Assembly: GCA_023389535.1 (NCBI GenBank)
Contig: JAEWEH010000015.1
Coordinates: forward strand, 1-5,215
DNA from: Pseudomonadota bacterium
GTDB lineage: Bacteria; Pseudomonadota; Gammaproteobacteria; Burkholderiales; Burkholderiaceae_B
Reading direction: 5' to 3'
DNA: 5,215 bases
This document shows, in pieces, positions 1-4,591 of the stretch. Each line of letters opens with the position of its first letter. The stretch's first letter is position 1. The notes beneath the pieces are model-generated. The model worked only from the letters and a program-made list of their open reading frames with translations. It did no database searches and was not told the origin of the DNA. Made by a program: the position numbers and the translations under genes.

Positions 1-411
1 GAGCTATTTGATCGCTACCAGTGCAATTTCAACAATGCATTAACGGCCGAGCCAGATCTTGAAGCCATTGCCGACCTGTACAGCGATACATTTATCGCCG
101 CGTCGCCACCTGGAATCATGTCGGGAAAGAACGACGCCGAACTCAAGAAAGCAATGGCCGATGGATTCGCGCGCTACCGCGCGATGGGCACCGAGAAGAT
201 GGAGGTCAGGCACCTGACCGTCACACCGATTGACGGGCAGCATTGCCTGACGCATGTCGACTGGCGTGCTACATACGACATTAATGGGGAGCAAAAAGTC
301 ATTGACTTTACCAATGCGTATTTAATTCGGGTCGAAAGGGACAAGGGAAGGGTGTTCGGCTGGATTACCGGTGACGAGAATGCCGAGTTGCGTAAGCATG
401 GTATTGCGTGA
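1..411 (+). CDS. SnoaL/NTF2-like domain protein, 5'-truncated by window edge
   Basis: The frame is open from base 1 to the TGA at 409-411, giving 136 residues without the start codon. An ATG at 118 exists, but the codons before it encode a plausible first helix of the fold (FDRYQCNFNNAL, then LEAIADLYSDTFI), so the true start lies before the window. The pattern is that of small SnoaL-like/DUF4440-like NTF2-fold proteins: an acidic, aromatic N-terminal helix, a 'LYSDTFIAASPPG' strand, a helix with 'FARYRAMG', then long strands with 'THVDWRATYDING' and 'TNAYLIRVERDKGRVFGWITGDEN'. Members are usually about 120-150 residues, so only a few residues should be missing. The family includes cyclases, isomerases and many proteins of unknown role, and no catalytic residue can be assigned here. 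No signal peptide is visible in the part present. The gap of 382 bp to the next gene suggests it is not in the same operon. Fold assignment is fairly sure; function is unknown. Confidence 0.75.
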   Translation, partial: ELFDRYQCNFNNALTAEPDLEAIADLYSDTFIAASPPGIMSGKNDAELKKAMADGFARYRAMGTEKMEVRHLTVTPIDGQHCLTHVDWRATYDINGEQKVIDFTNAYLIRVERDKGRVFGWITGDENAELRKHGIA

Positions 412-555
412 TTAGTGCTTGCCCGGTACGGAAGTTAACCCATAGCCTGCAGGCTCGTTATCTGGAAGGGGACATGGCTTGGTATGGCAAGCGCCAGCCT
501 ATGCTCGACGACCGCGTGCGCGGCCCGCTTTCAAGCGTGCTTTCGACGCTCAATA

Positions 556-571
556 GGCGGTGTTCACCGCC
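556..571. repeat. Tight perfect inverted repeat (GGCGGTG TT CACCGCC)
   Basis: The 7-bp arms 556-562 and 565-571 are exact reverse complements separated by two bases. In RNA this would form a 6-bp stem with a GTTC tetraloop. It lies about 220 bp before the transporter start and has no T tract after it. It could be an operator half-site pair or a short RNA hairpin; no protein can be assigned. Chance occurrence in GC-rich DNA remains possible. Confidence 0.45.
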
Positions 572-637
572 GCATCGGCCGGGGGGATGAGTGTTTCAAC
601 GTTGCGTCCGGTAGTCTTTCGGAAGCGCGCCGCCAAT

Positions 638-705
638 CGCCACCGAGTGCCTGATTGACGGGAGGCGAGGGGACGCTTTACAACACTTTGGGCGCTCCGG
701 TGGCG
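638..705. repeat. Long imperfect inverted repeat upstream of the transporter gene
   Basis: Arm 638-650 (CGCCACCGAGTGC) pairs with 692-705 (GCGCTCCGGTGGCG). The outer 8 bp are perfect, then there is one bulged C (697), then A-U, G-C, a U-G wobble, G-C and C-G, giving 13 pairs around a 41-base loop. It sits about 90 bp before the transporter start. It could fold in a leader RNA if transcription starts before 638, or act as cruciform or operator DNA. No riboswitch class is recognised. Confidence 0.4.
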
Positions 706-780
706 GCCAAGGGCTACGCCAGGTCGCCGGATAGAGCCATAATGCACTGTCCAAGACCCAGGCCCATCGCCCAGCCGAGG

Positions 781-786
781 AAGGAG
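781..786 (+). promoter_or_regulatory. Ribosome binding site of the BetT-like gene
   Basis: AAGGAG is followed by 7 bases before the ATG at 794, which is near-ideal spacing. This decides the start codon and therefore supports the long hydrophilic N-terminal extension of the protein as really translated. Confidence 0.8.
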
Positions 787-793
787 TAAGCCC

Positions 794-3079
794 ATGCCGA
801 TCAAGCCCCCTGAGAATGAGCGTTCTGAAGGCGACCCGCCGAGTGGGCCGGCGCCGGATGCGCCGCCGGCGAAGTCGCCTCCGCCGCTGGAGCGCAGCCG
901 ATTCGGCGGCACGGAACGCCGGCATGGCCACGCCGACGATGACGACACGCCGGTGTCGCGCAGCGATCTCAGCAAGGGGCCCGAGGAGCTGCTGGAGCAC
1001 CGCGCGGCCAGCATCAGCTGGCGCGTGCTGCTGATCTCGTCGGCGGTGATCCTGGTATTTTCAGTCTGGGCGATTGTCGTACCCCATGATGCACGCACGG
1101 CGATGAAGGCCGCCGTCGAATGGATCGCGTTGAACCTGGGGTGGTACTACGTGCTGACGATGACGCTGGTGATCAGTTTTGTGCTGTGGGTTGCGCTGTC
1201 CAAAGAAGGCAACGTGCGGCTCGGCCCCGACCATTCGCGGCCGCAGTACAAGCTGGTGACCTGGGTTGCAATGCTGTTTGCCGCGGGTGTGGGCATCGAC
1301 ATGCTGTTCTACTCGGTCACAGGGCCGGTGGTGCAGTACCTGTATCCGCCCTCCGGCGAGGGCGGAACGCCCGCGGCCAGAAGCGACGCGGTCGTCTGGA
1401 CGATGTTCCATTACGGCGTCGCCGGCTGGTCGATGTATGCGCTGCTCGGCATGGCGATGGGCTACTTCGCCTACCGCTGGGGCATGCCGCTGTCGATCCG
1501 CGCGGCGCTCTATCCGCTGCTGGGCAAGCGCGTGCGCGGCCCGCTGGGCGATGGCATCAGCATTATCGCGCTGGTGGGAACCGTATTTGGCGTCGCCACG
1601 TCGATGGGCATAGGCGTCGTGCTGCTCAGTGTCGGTTTCTCGCTGATCTTCGGCCTGACGGACGGGCTTGCGCTGCAGATCGCGCTGGTCATCGGTGCGG
1701 TGGTCCTGACCATCGGGGCCACTACGTCCGGCGTCGACCGGGGCATCCGCTGGATTTCCGAGCTGAACCTCTGGAGCGCCGTGGCGATGATGGTCTACAT
1801 TCTGTTCACGGGACAGACGGCTTTCTTATTGAATGCGCTGGTCGAAAACATTGGCCAGTTCTTCGTCACCTTTTTATCGCGAACGCTGCAGACCTTTGCC
1901 TACGAGCCGGGAGGCGCCGAATGGATGGGCGGGTGGACGCTGTTCTTTTGGGCGTTCTGGCTTGCCTGGGGACCATTCGTCGGCGTTTTCCTGGCCCGTA
2001 TTTCGCGCGGGCGCACATTGCGGGAATTCGTGATTGCGGCGATCACCGCACCCGTGCTGTGCGACTTCATCATTGTCTCGCTGTTCGGCAATTCGGCCTT
2101 GTATCATGTGTTGCAGGGCAATATGATGTTTGCCGAGCTGGCGATCCAGAGCCCGGAACGGGGCTGGTACGCGCTGCTGGAAATGTTTCCCGGTGCGATG
2201 TTCCTGATCGGGCTGGCGACGCTCTCGGGCTTGCTGTTCTACCTGACAAGCGCGAACTCGGGCGCGATGGTGATGTCGAATTTTTCGGCCTCGATTCCCG
2301 AACCGTCGCACGACGGGCCGAAGTGGCTGCGCGTCTTCTGGGCTTTGCTGACCGCGGTGCTCACCGTGGCGATGCTGTTGGCGGGGGGCGTGACGACGAT
2401 GGAATATGCGACGCTCATCTTCGCCTTGCCCGTGACGATCATCGCCTATCTGGTGATGGCGTCCTTCTACAAGGTGTTGCGGATGGAGCGGGCCGAGCGC
2501 GAAGGGCAGGTGCTGCACAGGCGTTCCATCGCCCCGATCGGCGGCCATGTGCCGGAGCGTTCATGGAAGCAGCGGCTGGAACAGCTGCGTGCCTTCCCGT
2601 CCCTGCGGCAGGCGGTCCAGTTCCTGGATCGCACCGTACGGCCTGCGCTCGACGACGTTGCCGCCGAGTTCCGGAACCAGGGTTACGAGGTCCAGCGTAG
2701 CGTCATGATCAATGCCGATGGCATCGAAGAACCCTTGTTGCGGGTGTCGATGGACACCTTCCGCGCCTTCCATTACCAAGTCGCTGTGGTCGAGGCGCCG
2801 GTGCCGATGTTCAGCGGCCGGATGTCGCGCGAGACCGATGTCTACTACAGGCTCGAGGTATTCACGCAGACAGGTTCGGGCGGCTACGACCTGATGGGCC
2901 TGACCAAGCAGCAGGTGATCGACGACGTGCTCGAGCGCTACGAGGCCCACCTGGCCTTCCTCACATTTTCCACCGAGACCGCCACCGCATCGGTGCTGAC
3001 ACCGCCCATTCCACCGCAGTCCGCCGTGCCGAAGGAGGCGGGCGATATCGAGAACCTGGATCAAGGAGAACCAAGATGA
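794..3079 (+). CDS. betT: BCCT-family choline/betaine transporter, BetT type (long form)
   Basis: This 761-residue inner-membrane secondary transporter most likely imports choline for osmoprotection or catabolism. Residues 1-74 form a hydrophilic, Pro/Arg/Asp-rich extension. About 12 membrane segments span residues 76-562. Residues about 565-735 form the large cytoplasmic C-terminal domain known from E. coli BetT, where it tunes osmotic activation; the 736-761 tail is Pro/acidic. The BCCT signature is clear: GWYY at 116-119, the glycine-rich segment AAGVGID at 163-169, FHYGVAGWSMYA at 205-216, the TM8 motif from W381 with W386, W389, W392, and LARISRGRT at 400-408. Asp169 replaces the glycine that in BetP (G153) favours sodium and betaine; aspartate there is linked with proton coupling and choline. 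Phe388 stands where BetP (W373) and E. coli BetT have Trp. E. coli BetT is about 677 residues, so the extra length is mostly N-terminal. The stop overlaps the next gene by 4 bp. No adjacent betIBA genes are visible. Family assignment is very sure; choline as substrate is probable. Confidence 0.9.
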   Translation: MPIKPPENERSEGDPPSGPAPDAPPAKSPPPLERSRFGGTERRHGHADDDDTPVSRSDLSKGPEELLEHRAASISWRVLLISSAVILVFSVWAIVVPHDARTAMKAAVEWIALNLGWYYVLTMTLVISFVLWVALSKEGNVRLGPDHSRPQYKLVTWVAMLFAAGVGIDMLFYSVTGPVVQYLYPPSGEGGTPAARSDAVVWTMFHYGVAGWSMYALLGMAMGYFAYRWGMPLSIRAALYPLLGKRVRGPLGDGISIIALVGTVFGVATSMGIGVVLLSVGFSLIFGLTDGLALQIALVIGAVVLTIGATTSGVDRGIRWISELNLWSAVAMMVYILFTGQTAFLLNALVENIGQFFVTFLSRTLQTFAYEPGGAEWMGGWTLFFWAFWLAWGPFVGVFLARISRGRTLREFVIAAITAPVLCDFIIVSLFGNSALYHVLQGNMMFAELAIQSPERGWYALLEMFPGAMFLIGLATLSGLLFYLTSANSGAMVMSNFSASIPEPSHDGPKWLRVFWALLTAVLTVAMLLAGGVTTMEYATLIFALPVTIIAYLVMASFYKVLRMERAEREGQVLHRRSIAPIGGHVPERSWKQRLEQLRAFPSLRQAVQFLDRTVRPALDDVAAEFRNQGYEVQRSVMINADGIEEPLLRVSMDTFRAFHYQVAVVEAPVPMFSGRMSRETDVYYRLEVFTQTGSGGYDLMGLTKQQVIDDVLERYEAHLAFLTFSTETATASVLTPPIPPQSAVPKEAGDIENLDQGEPR
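3063..3068 (+). promoter_or_regulatory. Ribosome binding site of the VOC-fold gene
   Basis: AAGGAG lies inside the last codons of the transporter gene, 7 bases before the ATG at 3076 and 10 before a second ATG at 3079. The spacing favours 3076, which creates the ATGA stop/start overlap. Confidence 0.75.
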
Positions 3080-3555
3080 TGGCCAAGAACACAGTTTGTC
3101 TCTGGTATGACGGCACTGCTCTGGATGCTGCGACTTTCTACGCCGACACGTTCCCGGACAGTGCGGTGGAAGCGGTTCATCGCGCGCCCGGCGACTTTCC
3201 CTCCGGGAAAGAGGGCGATGTCCTGACGGTCGAGTTCAAAGTAATGGGCATCCCTTGCCTCGGTCTGAACGGTGGGCCGGCATTCACGCACAACGAGGCC
3301 TTTTCGTTCCAGGTGGCGACCGACGATCAGGCCGAGACCGATCGCTTGTGGAACGCCATCGTCGACAATGGCGGCCAGGAAAGCGCCTGCGGCTGGTGCA
3401 AGGACAAGTGGGGGCTGTCATGGCAGATCACCCCGCGTGTCTTGATGGATGCAATCACCGACCCTGACCCAGCGGCCGCCAAACGGGCGTTCGCCGCGAT
3501 GATGGAAATGAAAAAGATCGATATCGCCACGATCGAGGCGGCCCGGCGCGGCTAA
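3076..3555 (+). CDS. VOC-superfamily protein, PhnB / 3-demethylubiquinone methyltransferase-like domain
   Basis: This 159-residue cytoplasmic protein is of the glyoxalase/VOC fold, in the subgroup long mis-named '3-demethylubiquinone-9 3-methyltransferase' (PhnB-like). The hallmarks are in order: CLWYDG at 8-13 with AATFYADTFPDS at 18-29, the strand VLTVEFKVMG at 49-58, LNGGPAF at 64-70, EAFSFQV at 74-80, CGWCKDKWG at 105-113 followed by LSWQITP at 114-120, and the C-terminal MMEMKKIDI at 142-150. Length matches the family. No methyltransferase motif is present, so the historic name should not be read as a function; the true reaction and substrate are unknown. A Cys-Gly-Trp-Cys pair (C105, C108) is notable. 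Its start overlaps the transporter stop (ATGA), so the two are probably translated together. An ATG at 3079 is an alternative start. No signal peptide or membrane segment is seen. Family call is sure; function is open. Confidence 0.88.
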   Translation: MMAKNTVCLWYDGTALDAATFYADTFPDSAVEAVHRAPGDFPSGKEGDVLTVEFKVMGIPCLGLNGGPAFTHNEAFSFQVATDDQAETDRLWNAIVDNGGQESACGWCKDKWGLSWQITPRVLMDAITDPDPAAAKRAFAAMMEMKKIDIATIEAARRG

Positions 3556-3770
3556 AATTTTCTGCAGCGCCGCACATGGCTGATGCAATCAAACAACGTC
3601 AGGGCGTCGTAAATCTTAGACAGACCGGAGCTTAGACTGCCCTGGCATCTGAGCACGCGTATGTGTGGCTACGTCGAGGAGGGGCGGCCGGGCGTACCTG
3701 ATTCAAACGCTGCATCCGGCTTATATTTCCCGATCTTATATATAAAGACAATAAAAATTCTTGTGAGGCA

Positions 3771-3799
3771 TTAGCGCACTCAGTAAAGTTCAATATAAC
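3771..3799 (+). promoter_or_regulatory. Possible promoter of the ABC importer operon
   Basis: TATAAC at 3794-3799 differs from the -10 consensus by one base. The hexamer 17 bp upstream, TTAGCG at 3771-3776, is a poor -35 match (three of six), which would suit an activator-dependent promoter. An alternative -10 is TATAAA at 3741-3746, also without a good -35. The AT-rich setting supports a promoter somewhere here, but the exact boxes are uncertain. Confidence 0.3.
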
Positions 3800-3820
3800 C
3801 AAATCGGTGAACACTTTACT
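3782..3820 (+). repeat. Inverted repeat ending at the ATPase start codon
   Basis: AGTAAAG (3782-3788) is the exact reverse complement of CTTTACT (3814-3820), whose last base touches the ATG at 3821. Inside it TTCA (3789-3792) pairs with TGAA (3808-3811) across a 2-base bulge, giving 11 pairs. The right arm covers most of the only plausible ribosome site, GGTGA at 3806-3810, and the loop holds the candidate -10 box. It may be an RNA hairpin that limits translation, or an operator around the promoter; these two readings exclude each other if transcription starts near 3806. Confidence 0.45.
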
Positions 3821-4591
3821 ATGAAGCTGTCTTTCCAGAATATACAAAAAGATTTCTCGGGCTTGCGTGTCATCCAGGACTTCAGTCGCGACATCGACGA
3901 CGGCGAACTTGTCGCGTTGGTCGGGCCGTCCGGCTGCGGGAAATCGACCTTGCTGCACATTGCCGCTGGCCTTGAAAAGCCCAGCCAGGGCGCCATACTG
4001 GCCGACGGTGCTCCAGTGCAAGGGCCCCACCCTGAACGCACGCTGATGTTCCAGGAAAACGCGCTCTATCCTTGGCTGACCCTGGAGCAGAACGTCGCCT
4101 TGGCGCTGGAATTGCAAGGCATTGATAAGCGTAAAAGCATCGACAACGCGCGGCAATGGCTATCCAAAGTCAAACTGCAAGGTTTCGAAGCGTATTACCC
4201 CCATCAGGTGTCCGGGGGCATGCGCCAGCGGGCCGCACTGGCGCGCGCGTTCATTTCACACCCCAAGGCCTTGCTGCTCGACGAGCCGTTCGGTGCACTG
4301 GATGCGTTGACGCGCATGACGCTACAGGACGTCCTGCGTCAACTGATACGCGAAGCCGGACCGACGGTCCTGCTCGTCACCCATGACGTCGACGAGGCCT
4401 TGTTCTTGGCCGACCGCATCCTGGTGTTTAGCGCGCGCCCCGCGACGGTACTGAAAGAATTCCGCCTGGCGCGCCATGAAAAAACGCATGACTTATCCGA
4501 ATTTGCCGGCATGCGCCGAGAAATTCTAAGCCTATTGGGAATCCACGCCGAACAAGGCGAACCCGCTGCACTAGAGGAAATGGAAGCATGA
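3821..4591 (+). CDS. ABC importer ATPase, nitrate/sulfonate/taurine (SsuB/TauB/NrtD) type
   Basis: This 256-residue cytoplasmic ATPase should power a binding-protein-dependent importer. All core motifs are intact: Walker A GPSGCGKST at 35-43, Q-loop Gln78 in MFQENALYPWLT, signature VSGGMRQR at 130-137, Walker B LLLDEP at 151-156 with catalytic Glu155, the D-loop GALD at 158-161, and the switch His188 in VTHDVDEA. The 'ALYPWLT' stretch after the Q-loop and the 'HPKALLLDEPFGALDALTR' region are typical of the NitT/TauT subfamily, as is the length. There is no fused C-terminal regulatory domain. The signature begins with Val instead of the common Leu. The ribosome site is weak (GGTGA at 3806-3810, 10 bases from ATG), and the start lies against an inverted repeat. 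The stop overlaps the binding-protein start (ATGA). The substrate is not readable from the ATPase; sulfonate, taurine, nitrate/cyanate and pyrimidine precursors are all served by relatives. Confidence 0.92.
   Translation: MKLSFQNIQKDFSGLRVIQDFSRDIDDGELVALVGPSGCGKSTLLHIAAGLEKPSQGAILADGAPVQGPHPERTLMFQENALYPWLTLEQNVALALELQGIDKRKSIDNARQWLSKVKLQGFEAYYPHQVSGGMRQRAALARAFISHPKALLLDEPFGALDALTRMTLQDVLRQLIREAGPTVLLVTHDVDEALFLADRILVFSARPATVLKEFRLARHEKTHDLSEFAGMRREILSLLGIHAEQGEPAALEEMEA
4574..4580 (+). promoter_or_regulatory. Ribosome binding site of the binding-protein gene
   Basis: GAGGAAA sits within the last ATPase codons, with GAGG ending 10 bases before the ATG at 4588. It supports initiation at the overlapping ATG, whose product begins with a proper signal peptide. 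Confidence 0.6.

Larger units (their letters stand above)
412..793. other. Intergenic region upstream of the BetT-like gene
   Basis: I see no convincing gene in these 382 bases. A 60-codon GTG-started frame at 408-590 has no good ribosome site and its arginine- and proline-rich product has no recognisable pattern. Minus-strand frames here run on into the transporter gene and look like GC-rich shadows. Structures present are a 12-bp palindrome at 444-455 (AGCCTGCAGGCT), a short hairpin at 477-492 (GCTTG/CAAGC), a tight inverted repeat at 556-571, an 8-bp palindrome at 597-604 (CAACGTTG), and a long imperfect stem at 638-705. A CATAAT at 738-743 resembles a -10 box, but no matching -35 sits 16-18 bp upstream. 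None of the hairpins is followed by a T run, so no intrinsic terminator is visible for the preceding gene. Confidence 0.7.
3556..3820. other. Intergenic region, AT-rich toward the ABC operon
   Basis: The first half is GC-rich like the genes. From about 3715 it becomes strongly AT-rich, the only such island in the window, as expected for a promoter region. It contains two pairs of short direct repeats: CTTAGAC at 3615-3621 and 3631-3637 (16 bp apart), and CTTATAT at 3720-3726 and 3735-3741 (15 bp apart). There is also a palindrome TTATATATAA at 3736-3745 and the inverted repeat at 3782-3820. A GC-rich stem at 3544-3549/3567-3572 follows the end of the VOC gene but has no T run, so a Rho-independent terminator is not supported. 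I see no coding frame of its own and no RNA gene. Confidence 0.7.

Noticed and set aside
408..590. A 60-codon GTG-started frame right after the SnoaL-like gene
   Set aside because: The start overlaps the previous stop by only a GTG with no usable ribosome site, and the product ends in a Pro/Arg-rich tail without any family pattern.
677..743. TTTACA (677-682) and CATAAT (738-743) as a promoter for the transporter
   Set aside because: They are 55 bp apart and cannot form one promoter; neither has a partner box at 16-18 bp.
550..1098. A 182-codon minus-strand frame across the gap and the transporter N-terminus
   Set aside because: The product is Ser/Arg/Gly-rich low complexity, without a recognisable fold, and is antiparallel to a gene with an excellent ribosome site.
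1874..2548. A 224-codon minus-strand frame inside the transporter gene
   Set aside because: The product is rich in His, Gln and Arg, as expected of an antisense shadow of membrane-helix codons; no start signal is seen.
1120..2700. A 526-codon open frame on the + strand in another frame of the transporter gene
   Set aside because: It lies wholly inside the BCCT gene, has no ribosome site, and its product is Arg/Ala/Gly-rich with no membrane or domain pattern. GC-rich third positions commonly open such shadow frames.
3544..3573. CGGCGC/GCGCCG stem at the end of the VOC gene as a Rho-independent terminator
   Set aside because: The stem is only 6 bp with a 17-base loop, starts within the coding region, and is not followed by a T run.
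3448..3591. Repeated GATGCAATCA at 3448-3457 and 3582-3591
   Set aside because: Ten-base repeats are expected several times by chance in a window of this size, and the flanks differ; one copy is inside a conserved coding region.
3642..3658. TGGCAT...CACGC as a sigma-54 promoter
   Set aside because: The -12 part lacks the TTGC core at the needed spacing; only the -24 half resembles the consensus.
3632..4156. A 174-codon minus-strand frame over the AT-rich gap and the ATPase start
   Set aside because: Most of it is antisense to the intact Walker A and Q-loop coding region; the part over the gap has no own features.
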